The translations under genes were made by a program, and so were the position numbers. Below the pieces are notes generated by a model that worked only from the letters and a program-made list of their open reading frames with translations, made no database searches and was not told the DNA's origin. Shown here in pieces: positions 1 to 7,593 of a stretch of DNA of 64,000 nt (the stretch's first letter is position 1; each line of letters begins with the position of its first letter). This DNA is from Phytophthora colocasiae (Eukaryota; Oomycota; Peronosporomycetes; Peronosporales; Peronosporaceae): positions 156,501 to 220,500 of the forward strand of contig JAGKQI010000030.1 in assembly GCA_018806915.1 (NCBI GenBank). Reading direction: 5' to 3'.

Positions 1-1398
1 ATTCCACTAGAGAACGGGATGCCATCTCGAAACGGTACAAACTCCAGCGAATCACCATCTTTTGGTGGCTCTGCATTCATTCGATCAGCTAATATTTCAG
101 CAGTACTGTCGTTTCCTGAAGGCGGCGTCAACTGCGCTCGGAATGCGTCGGTTTTGCTTTTCATCCTGAGATAACGTGGTCAGATACCAAACGTGAGAAG
201 ATGAAAGAGCTCCAGACGAACTGCTGTCCAAGTAGTGCAAGCGAGATCGAAGTGCATTCATTCTCGGTACGAGGTTGGTCGTCGATCAGTTGAGTTCCAA
301 CTGTTTTCTGGATAATTAATTCTTGAATACTCTCCAAGGGATGTTGATCACAAGATTCACCTTCAACCGATAGTAATTGAGCCAGTCGAGTTGGTGAGAG
401 TGAGTCGGCTTCTGTTCTCTCATCACCCACCAGGTTGGAAATCACTATGTCAAGTGTCTCCACGATCTCCAGCTTTTTACTTTTGTAGAAAATTGATCAA
501 CGTAATAGCACAGTGTAGTTGATGCAGATTCTGATCCGATTGCTCATTTCCAGCAATACGGAAGTCGATCGTCCCGAGCCAGACCAAGCAGCGAAAGTAC
601 CGCATCAGCCCTCAGAAACGGTGTAATGTCCACGCGGGTTAAACTTTGAGAAGTCGATGTCACGCTTGGCTGACAATATCTCCGTCTTGGCTTGTTCTTC
701 TTTTCGGATCAAAGTCAGCAGACATTCCACTTTGTTCGTGTTTTCACATAGACCAATCTCTCGTGTCCCTCGCAAGAGACTGATAGCTACTCGGAGGAAC
801 AACTCAACATCTACCATCGCTCTTCTCTTGTCGTCGTCACTCTTTGGAGCAGCAGAAATGGCATTGGTGCACTGGTCAAAGGTTGCCATCAGCACTCTGC
901 ACAGTGTGGGCGGCAGTACCTGCCCCTCCACCTTCACTAGAAAAGTATCAAAGCTGCGGTGCCACGCATGTAGAACTGAGTCAGCAGTCACAAAGACCGG
1001 CATATCATCTTTGTAGAGCCGATCGTAGATTTCTGCAAAGCTCTCCGCAGGCATACGCTCCACCGCAACGAAGCCATTCGATGCAAGTTTCGCCTTCTCA
1101 TCTGGCTTGAGACGGTAATCGGCTGGCGTCCTCTTCAGTGGGCGAAGCTTCTTTGACGACATCATTAGATTCAATGTGAAATCCATTAGATGCTGACTCG
1201 CTTGTTCGCGTATGCGCTCGTTTTCCTTGCTGACCTCCACTGGATCTGCATCAAAAAGATCGAAGAACTTACAATCTTCCAATACGGTGTATTGATTTCT
1301 TTCTCGCTCCACGCAGTCGGAGTCGGGTAGAGTCTTGTGAGATCCTCAGATGTCCATTTCGGACTCGCTTTAACGTCGCTCTCCAACACCACCCCCAC
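1..1398 (-). pseudogene. DUF3160-family protein, decayed, runs off the left edge
   Basis: Minus-strand coding relic. The best block (about 605-1312) contains a stretch typical of DUF3160 proteins, with FVAVERMPAESFAEIYDRLY followed by a 'PVFVTADSVLHAWHRSFD' segment. After a frame change near 605 a second DUF3160-like block appears at about 481-600 (RYFRCLVWLGTIDFRIAG), and after another at 161-463 a third (LLGQQFVWSSFIFSRLV). A 'DEKQNRRIPSAVDAAF' stretch follows at about 110-160. At least three frame breaks are needed to link these blocks, and an upstream block at 1186-1398 lies in yet another frame. The family function is unknown to me beyond being a large soluble domain. Fixed introns are not an attractive explanation because the breaks fall inside conserved blocks. 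Confidence 0.75.
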
Positions 1399-1502
1399 CC
1401 CATACTCGTATCTTCTTCTGGTCCTTGGGCTTAATACAACGGTGGCCTTCAGATTGGTAGCTGTATTTTCCTGGAAAGTGTTTCACTTTGTCAGGAAGAA
1501 TA

Positions 1503-2500
1503 CTAAGAATCTCCTAGTACTTGTCCGATCTTCTGCCTTTCTTCTCGTCCTGGGAAGTATTGAACGCTGAGGCGACCAACGCAGCGTACCTGATCGAATC
1601 GAGAGCCTTTCGCAAGTGGATTTTGGTCTTCAACACGTTCGTGATCATGATAGTGGACGAGGGATTGTCCGTCTCCAGATAACACTTGAGCAGCATTGTG
1701 AGCTTGGAATTCCTGTAGGGAATGTGTCCTGTTCCTCGTCGATCTTGCGCTCTGATGCATTCCTTAAGAGCAAGCAGGCTCGAGTTGATCTCACGAGCTT
1801 CCTTCTGATCCTTGGAACTGCGAGCTAAGCCCTCGCCCGTGTACTCTGCACCAGCGAGATCAACCAGCCCAAACATCCCACCAGGACACTTCGCCTTCTC
1901 AGCATCAACACGGGCTTTTATAGCTGCCACCACAGCCTCTGCGGCATCCACTTGACTCTGAAACGTCTACAGTCGATCTTCGGCTCCTTTGAGAGGACGG
2001 CGGCCGGAAGGAACTGGTTGCCCATCTATGACTACGTACATGTACGACTGATTCGCAATGTACAAGTCCTCACGAGCTTTCCCCAGAGGAACCACTCGGG
2101 ACTTTGCTAATGCGACTTCCTGGCGAGCTTCTGCGAGTGCCGTAGTGACAATCTCGAGCTCTAGAACTGCATGAGACCTGCTGCTCTGTTGATGCAGCTC
2201 CGACGTCCCCTCTGCTCGAAGACTCCTTCATTGACGAATGATTTCCAGCACGTTTCAGCAGAATCGCCATAATCAGCTTTCAGAGACTGAGTCCCATGAT
2301 CGTGGCACTGCGAACGTGAATCACTCCATCCGCATCACGGACAAACCCAGGCTGCCGTTTGCTCAGCAAGTCGAACACTTGGCCGTTGTACAGCTCGTAG
2401 AAGCGGACTTGGACGAGTAAGTCTCCCTCGCTCTCTGCAAACAGATCTTGAACTAAACCAAGTTCATCACCCTACCCGAAGATCGTGTGTGTCTACCTAC
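1503..2500 (-). pseudogene. Kinesin motor-domain relic
   Basis: Minus-strand fragments of a kinesin-like ATPase motor. The longest open block (1514-1951) carries a switch II-like 'LVDLAGAE', then EINSSLLALKECIRA and HIPYRNSKLTMLLK, all hallmarks of the C-terminal half of a kinesin motor. Upstream, across a stop near 1965, come HQQSSRSHAVLELEI (switch I SSRSH, about 2160-2200) and FYELYNGQVFDLL (about 2370-2400), in the right order for the family. The P-loop region is absent or beyond recognition near 2480. Several in-frame stops and frame shifts show it is not expressed as a motor. The neighbouring DUF3160 relic lies on the same strand. Confidence 0.8.
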
Positions 2501-2963
2501 TGCTCGTGTGGTCATACATTGGTACGCGAAGCAACACGACGTTGTACCTCTCAGCATTTCCGGCACCACAGGGTGGGTGGATCGCTTGCAAAGCGACGCT
2601 TGGTCATGTACGCCCAGATGCCTGCTGTTAAAGTTGCCTCTAAACAGTAAGATTACCCAGAGGACCTCATTAAACTGTTATGACTTGTTTTCTCTGAAAT
2701 GTAGTCTCCTATTCATTATGCACTGCACACTGTGCAGCTCCTATAAATCTAATGAACATCACTTCGCCTTTTGACGGCTCCCAACAACTCCTCTCTCTTC
2801 TTCACTAGTTAACCTCGCCATACCTGCAAAGTGCCTGTGACTGAGAGTTTCAACCAATGATTACCTCAACGACGTTGCGTCTCATCATTGGTTGAAAATC
2901 TAAGACACACCTTCGTGTCCGCTGAAGTGCGCCTCATTCCAGAATTCGCTGGCTCGAGGAAAG
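2501..2963. other. Intergenic region upstream of the CRN-D start
   Basis: No convincing gene. The part from about 2780 to 2963 is probably the promoter and 5' leader of the CRN gene starting at 2964. It contains the inverted repeat annotated separately. Confidence 0.5.
2848..2897. promoter_or_regulatory. 14-bp inverted repeat containing paired CCAAT/ATTGG boxes
   Basis: TTTCAACCAATGAT at 2848-2861 is exactly the reverse complement of ATCATTGGTTGAAA at 2884-2897, with a 22-nt spacer. It lies about 70-115 bases upstream of the CRN-D start codon. Each arm carries a CCAAT box in opposite orientation. It could be a paired factor site, an RNA hairpin in the leader, or chance; the function is inference. 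Confidence 0.4.
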
Positions 2964-2986
2964 ATGATGAAGCTTTTCTGTGCGAT
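2964..2986 (+). pseudogene. CRN-D, 5' coding fragment cut off by retrotransposon
   Basis: Start of a Crinkler gene. Two adjacent ATG codons (2964 and 2967) are followed by codons for K-L-F-C-A, the usual beginning of CRN effectors, and the frame stops at an LTR beginning at 2987. The last four bases (2983-2986, CGAT) are the left target-site duplication of the gypsy element. The rest of the gene resumes at 7594, in the same frame once the element and one CGAT copy are ignored. The native promoter and start codon are therefore 4.6 kb away from the body of the gene. Confidence 0.85.
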
Positions 2987-3253
2987 TGATACGCCCGTGG
3001 CTTGCAGAGAGGCGAATCTGGCACCGTAGTCCTTGCTTGAGAGGGGCTGCGATGTAGAAGGTAAAATGGAGAATGAATTTATAGATTAGAGTGCCTCGTG
3101 CGCTAGCCTACTTCATGCTAGTTCCTACTCTGACAATCTGTGGCCCGTACATGTATCCAGGAGTCTTCCACAAGAAGTAGCTACTCCCACAATTCCACCA
3201 CCTGCAAGGAGTGGTGCTCCCACCTGCCAAGTGTGGTGCTCTCACCCGTGTCA
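2987..3253 (-). repeat. 3' LTR of the Ty3/gypsy element
   Basis: 267 bp, matching 7323-7589 except for one base at the fourth position. It lies immediately after the CRN-D coding bases and the CGAT duplication. The polypurine tract is at 3257-3263 on the minus strand. Confidence 0.95.
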
Positions 3254-3278
3254 TGCTCCCCCCATGATGTTGTGCTAG

Positions 3279-5942
3279 CTAGCACGGGAAGATTCGGCGC
3301 AAACTGACTTGCTGAAGCGAAGTCCCTTTGTCCAAGGTCACTGTGCCGTTGTTGTGCACGGTCTTGATCGGGAATGGGCCGTCAGCGACGCGCTTGAGCT
3401 TGGCCCGAAAGTGTTTAGGGATCCGTAGCATCACTTGGTCCCCGGGCTTGTAGAAGTGCTCGAGACGCTTGTCGTTCTCGCGATCGTTGTCGGCAAGAAT
3501 TGCATTGAATCTTCGCTTTGATAAGTAGCTCCAGTTAGCGTCGTACAATTGGCGCGAGATCATATCTTGTCCGAAGATGAGCTGGCCAGGAGAAGCATTG
3601 AGGATGCTATGATAGCTGGCTCGGACAGCAAAAGCTGCGTAGTAGATCACCTTCCTCCAGTCTGCTCCTTCGTGACAGCGGAGGATGTTTCCAATCTCGA
3701 GGTGTACTCGTTCACAGATCGCATTTGCTTGTGGGTTCTTTGCCGTAATTGGCTTGGCCGTAATTCCGTAGCTTCGAAGTAGCTCTTGGAACTCTTCACC
3801 GGTAAACTCTGGTCCCTGATCATGTACCACCTTGCGAGGTCTCGGGTATCGACAGAGCCATTCACGGTCGAAGCTTTCAGCCGTTGTAAGCGATTCTTTG
3901 TCGGGTTGGACGCCGACCTCCAGCCAACGGGTCGCCTGGTCGATCATGGTGATCCCGTAGCCTTTTTCTTCGTAAGGTCCGATAAGATCGACGTGAACAA
4001 CGTCAAATGGGTTCACGGTTTTCATTGTTCGCGGTGGCAACAGCCCATAATCTTGTTTCCCGCCGTGCGACTTGGCACGCTTACAGACAATGCACTTCCG
4101 TACAAACTGGTCGATGGTGGTCTCCATGCTAGGCCAGTAGAACGTGATCCTCATCGTCTTGTACTGCCTTTCGCTCGCAGGGTGTCCGAGGTTCTGATGG
4201 TACCACGAGATGAGGTCGTCACGCAGGGTCTCTGGGGCAATCACTCTCTTCTGGTACGCCACTAAGGTGCACCCTAGCAGTGGCATGAGCTGATAGTCCG
4301 GGTTGTTGTTTCCGGCCATACACGCGGATTTAATCTTCATGATCATCTCATCAGCGTCTTGGTACTGTCGGAGAACAGGTCCATGCATTACGCACTCAAT
4401 GGCTTCGGTCGCTGCGCAGATCTCCTCGTACAGTGACTTGCCCTCGTCCATCGCGAAACGCATGCGCGAGAAGGCATCAGCGCCTACGTTCTTCACGCCT
4501 TCAATGTAGTGTAGAGAAAGTCGATATTCAGACAGAAGCAGCTTCCAGCGTTTGACTCGGAGACTCGTCTCGGTAGGATAGATTACCACCACCGGAAAGC
4601 CGAGTAGCATCGTCCGATACTCACGTAGCAGCTCGACGATCGAAAGCAGTTCCAGCTCCATCGTAGTATAGTTGATCTGGTGTTTGTTCAACGTTCTTGA
4701 ATAGCACGCAAGGATCTTCGTCTCCTGCATCACTAATCCACCGAGTTGTGTCCCGCTCGCGTCCGCGTACAGCTGGAACGGCTTGTCAAAGTCTGGGAAG
4801 GACAACAGCACGGCTTCAGCAAAAGCTCGTTGTATGGCTCGAAAAGCCTCGGTGTCACTGGGTAGCCACGTGAACGGGACCTTGCTGCTTGTAAACCTGT
4901 GCAGCGGCTTGTACAGTGTAGTCTTGTTCGGCACCATGTCCCTGTAGTAATTGATCATGCCCAGGAAGCGTCGCAACTCCTTACGATTGCGCGGCACCGC
5001 AATCTGCTGAATGGCCTGTATCTTCTTAGCCTGAGGCTTCACACCCTCCGCTGAGAGCGTGTAGCCTAAATAGTCCACTTCTGCTCGTAAAATGTGGCAC
5101 TTCTTTCCATTCAGAGTGACATTGTAGCTCTCCAAGCGCTCGAACACGATGCGCAAGTGTTCCAGGTGCTCTTCTTCGTCCTTCGAGAACACCAAAATAT
5201 CATCCAAGTAGACAACGACGAACTCCAAGTCACCGACGATCCTTTCCATGCACGCCTGGTACTCGTCCGGGGCCGTCGAGATGCCCATCGGAAGGCGCTT
5301 GTACTGGAACTTGCCGAACGGCAGACAGAATGCAGTTAGCGGGCGGCTCTGCTTCGCCAGTCTCCTCGCATAGTAGCCAAGGTTAGCATCGAACGTCGAG
5401 ATGCACTTTGCCTTGGCAAGTCGCATCAAAATCTCGCGGATACGCGGCACGTAGTATGGACTCCTGCGCAAGAACTTGTTAAGCCATCTGTAGTCGATAA
5501 GTAGTCGCAGTGAGCCATCTTTCTTTACCAGGAAGAACGCGGGAGACGCCATTTCAGAATCGTAAATCTGCTCCAGCACATCAGCGTTAATTAGGCGTTG
5601 AATCACTTCCTTAGCTTTCTCTTCCTGGCTACGTGGGATAGCGTAGGGCTTCGCATGCACCGGCTTGTAGTCAGGCGAGATCGGGATCAAGTAGTCGTCA
5701 AAACGCATGCGTCCTAAGTGTCCATCGTATAGCTTCTGGTGCTTCACCAACAAGTCCAAGTACTTCTGAGCAAGTTCTGCATCCTGGAGTTCTGGCAGCA
5801 GCTGCTCGGGTTGGACAGCACCATCAGCGATCTCTTTCGTCTCATCCGGGTACAAGTCCTCCTGTTGTGCATCTTGCTCACTTGTTTCATGCCCTTTGAT
5901 CCACCACGACCGGTATTTAAACGATAACTGTTCTCGTCCCAC
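3279..5942 (-). CDS. pol: Ty3/gypsy Pol: reverse transcriptase, RNase H, integrase
   Basis: A frame of about 887 codons, open throughout, in the -1 frame relative to Gag-protease and overlapping it by about 200 bases. The start shown is only where the frame opens (a GTG); translation most likely enters by frameshifting. Reverse transcriptase: FDANLGYYARRL supplies the first catalytic Asp, and VVVYLDDILVFS (about residue 243) the YxDD box. RNase H: 'LYADASG' and 'TTMELELLSI' are clear, but the usual TDHK segment is replaced by YPTETSLRVKRW and looks shortened. Integrase: an HHCC finger (H-Q-N-L-G-H ... CIVC, near residue 580), then the D, D and E catalytic positions in DVVHVDLIG, VVHDQGPEF and NPQANAICERVHLE. 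No chromodomain follows. It copies the element RNA into DNA and inserts it. Confidence 0.93.
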   Translation of the reverse strand: MGREQLSFKYRSWWIKGHETSEQDAQQEDLYPDETKEIADGAVQPEQLLPELQDAELAQKYLDLLVKHQKLYDGHLGRMRFDDYLIPISPDYKPVHAKPYAIPRSQEEKAKEVIQRLINADVLEQIYDSEMASPAFFLVKKDGSLRLLIDYRWLNKFLRRSPYYVPRIREILMRLAKAKCISTFDANLGYYARRLAKQSRPLTAFCLPFGKFQYKRLPMGISTAPDEYQACMERIVGDLEFVVVYLDDILVFSKDEEEHLEHLRIVFERLESYNVTLNGKKCHILRAEVDYLGYTLSAEGVKPQAKKIQAIQQIAVPRNRKELRRFLGMINYYRDMVPNKTTLYKPLHRFTSSKVPFTWLPSDTEAFRAIQRAFAEAVLLSFPDFDKPFQLYADASGTQLGGLVMQETKILACYSRTLNKHQINYTTMELELLSIVELLREYRTMLLGFPVVVIYPTETSLRVKRWKLLLSEYRLSLHYIEGVKNVGADAFSRMRFAMDEGKSLYEEICAATEAIECVMHGPVLRQYQDADEMIMKIKSACMAGNNNPDYQLMPLLGCTLVAYQKRVIAPETLRDDLISWYHQNLGHPASERQYKTMRITFYWPSMETTIDQFVRKCIVCKRAKSHGGKQDYGLLPPRTMKTVNPFDVVHVDLIGPYEEKGYGITMIDQATRWLEVGVQPDKESLTTAESFDREWLCRYPRPRKVVHDQGPEFTGEEFQELLRSYGITAKPITAKNPQANAICERVHLEIGNILRCHEGADWRKVIYYAAFAVRASYHSILNASPGQLIFGQDMISRQLYDANWSYLSKRRFNAILADNDRENDKRLEHFYKPGDQVMLRIPKHFRAKLKRVADGPFPIKTVHNNGTVTLDKGTSLQQVSLRRIFPC

Positions 5943-7255
5943 TGAACCACTTTGTCTTTGAAATTGAGTATCAGGCCGAGGGCGTTCATAATGTCTCGGC
6001 CGATCACCATTGCATCGTGGCTGTCTTCGATCACCTCGAAACGGTGAGTGATAACGGAGTCTGACTTCAGTGTCGGGATGGTAAACTGCACCATCGTCGT
6101 TCCACCACTGGTAACGGAACCGCTCATCGTCTCAAAGACAGTTGGAGATGCAGGGATAAACTTCCTCCCGAGGTTCACATTGGCTGTTAGCGTTGCGCCG
6201 TTGATGATGCTCTTGGATGCACCACTGTCCAACAGAGCGTCAAATACCTGACCGCCGCGTTTTAGTTTTACCGGAATACGCAATGGAGCACTTGTTGGGC
6301 GTTCCTCCTTCGTCACTAGTCCGATAAACTTGAACTCATCACTTGCATCTGAGTCTGAGTCCGATACTGAGTCCTTGCGGATGCGGGGGTACCGAGTTTT
6401 GCGCTTTCCTGAGGAGGATGGCTTCGTCTCGACGAGCTTTTGCTCCTCCTTCTTTTTCACAGTGTAGCAGTCGCTGGTATTGTGCGAGTTCGATTTGTGG
6501 AACGAACACCACTTGTCGCCTTTAGCCTTCCGCTCCGAGCGATCACCGTTCTTCTTGCGGTCTTTATTCTGACTTTTGGAGTTGTTCCTATCTCCCTGTT
6601 GATCCTTGGTCCGACCATTGTGCTGCTTTCCATGCTTCTGCTCGCGTGTCACTAGCTGCTGTTCAGCTTTCTCAATACGCGAAAAATAAAGCACAAGCTC
6701 GCTGAACCGATCGTGCACGATGCCTGCTGCAGCCAGCTTCTCTTGCCATGCTCGTGGCATTCCTCGTTTGAGGTAACGGCACTGCTGTACCTCAGGTACT
6801 TCTTCAGCGTTCAGCGGTAGCTCGGCGAACATACGGACGTTCTCCTTCAGGCGCTGAGAGAACTTGGCGACAGTCTCGTCGCGCTGTTTCTTCATGGTCC
6901 AGAGCTCGTTATCCAAGTCTTCACTAAAGTCCGCAGGGACCGTCAGCAGGCCAACGTCCGAGAAGAACTCTTCGAAGCTCCTTCCCGTATTGACAGCGTC
7001 AATGGCGGCTTGCTCTACGTCAGACTCCAACTCTCCGTCGATCAGCGCGACCAAGTTGTGAGCCTTCTGCTCGTCCGTCCATTGCTTCTTCCGAGCGAGA
7101 CTGCGGAATTGACTGCTCCATTTGAGCCAGTCGCGAGCACTTCCTCCTTGAAACTTCGGGATCTTGATGGTAGCCGTCTCCGCAGGAACGTCAGCGGTAG
7201 CGGGCGTGATCACCAAAGTGTAGGTTACGAACTCAGCCTTGTTCGATCGCCCCAT
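5744..7255 (-). CDS. gag: Ty3/gypsy Gag and aspartic protease
   Basis: A 503-codon frame starting with MGRSNKAEF at 7255. The N-terminal half has the helical Gag signature (ARDWLKWSSQFRSL and following). A basic linker leads to a Cys/His cluster C-x2-H-x4-H-x4-C near residue 250 (WCSFHKSNSHNTSDC), an atypical nucleocapsid finger. A retropepsin-like protease follows, with active site LLDSGASKSII near residue 342 and a downstream MVIGRDIMNALGL helix. Family-like sequence ends shortly after WDENSYRLN near 5917; the remaining residues to 5744 are out-of-frame Pol sequence, consistent with most Pol coming from a -1 shift there. Confidence 0.9.
   Translation of the reverse strand: MGRSNKAEFVTYTLVITPATADVPAETATIKIPKFQGGSARDWLKWSSQFRSLARKKQWTDEQKAHNLVALIDGELESDVEQAAIDAVNTGRSFEEFFSDVGLLTVPADFSEDLDNELWTMKKQRDETVAKFSQRLKENVRMFAELPLNAEEVPEVQQCRYLKRGMPRAWQEKLAAAGIVHDRFSELVLYFSRIEKAEQQLVTREQKHGKQHNGRTKDQQGDRNNSKSQNKDRKKNGDRSERKAKGDKWCSFHKSNSHNTSDCYTVKKKEEQKLVETKPSSSGKRKTRYPRIRKDSVSDSDSDASDEFKFIGLVTKEERPTSAPLRIPVKLKRGGQVFDALLDSGASKSIINGATLTANVNLGRKFIPASPTVFETMSGSVTSGGTTMVQFTIPTLKSDSVITHRFEVIEDSHDAMVIGRDIMNALGLILNFKDKVVQWDENSYRLNTGRGGSKGMKQVSKMHNRRTCTRMRRKRSLMVLSNPSSCCQNSRMQNLLRSTWTCW
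5915..5921 (-). other. Candidate -1 ribosomal frameshift heptamer TTTAAAT
   Basis: Read on the minus strand in the Gag-protease frame this is T-TTA-AAT, fitting the X-XXY-YYZ slippery pattern. It lies exactly where Gag-protease similarity ends and Pol-like sequence begins, and a -1 shift here enters the Pol frame. I could not establish a downstream pseudoknot by eye. Confidence 0.6.
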
Positions 7256-7307
7256 GCTTGATAAGGCGGTTGGTTGATTCCCTTATTTCCGATTTCCAAA
7301 TTTCAAG

Positions 7308-7322
7308 TTTGATATATCAAAA
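7308..7322 (-). other. Primer-binding region of the Ty3/gypsy element, palindromic
   Basis: Directly inside the 5' LTR (minus strand, from 7322 downward) there is no TGG-type tRNA-complementary start. Instead there is the 14-bp palindrome TTTGATATATCAAA. Either an unusual primer or self-priming is possible; this is inference from position only. Confidence 0.35.
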
Positions 7323-7589
7323 TGACACGCCCGTGGCTTGCAGAGAGGCGAATCTGGCACCGTAGTCCTTGCTTGAGAGGGGCTGCGATGTAGAAGGTAA
7401 AATGGAGAATGAATTTATAGATTAGAGTGCCTCGTGCGCTAGCCTACTTCATGCTAGTTCCTACTCTGACAATCTGTGGCCCGTACATGTATCCAGGAGT
7501 CTTCCACAAGAAGTAGCTACTCCCACAATTCCACCACCTGCAAGGAGTGGTGCTCCCACCTGCCAAGTGTGGTGCTCTCACCCGTGTCA
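7323..7589 (-). repeat. 5' LTR of the Ty3/gypsy element
   Basis: 267-bp LTR identical to 2987-3253 apart from one base. Its right end abuts CGAT (7590-7593), the second target-site copy, after which CRN-D coding sequence resumes in frame. An open frame runs out of the LTR from 7547 into CRN-D, but it begins with GTG rather than ATG. Confidence 0.95.
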
Positions 7590-7593
7590 CGAT

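Larger units (their letters stand above)
2987..7589 (-). mobile_element. Ty3/gypsy LTR retrotransposon inserted in CRN-D
   Basis: A complete 4603-bp element in minus orientation: two 267-bp LTRs, a Gag-protease frame, a Pol frame in the -1 frame, and a short purine-rich tract (complement of 3257-3263) just inside the 3' LTR. The LTRs begin TGACACG (TGATACG in the left copy) and end CGTGTCA, so the termini form a 7-bp inverted repeat. It is flanked by CGAT at 2983-2986 and 7590-7593, a 4-bp target duplication as expected for Ty3/gypsy. The two LTRs differ at one base (2990 versus 7326), so insertion was recent. There is no chromodomain at the end of Pol. The candidate primer-binding region is unusual (see findings). 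Confidence 0.95.

Noticed and set aside
7547..7593. Gene start of CRN-D within the LTR
   Set aside because: The open phase begins with GTG in retrotransposon sequence; the native start is at 2964 across the insertion.
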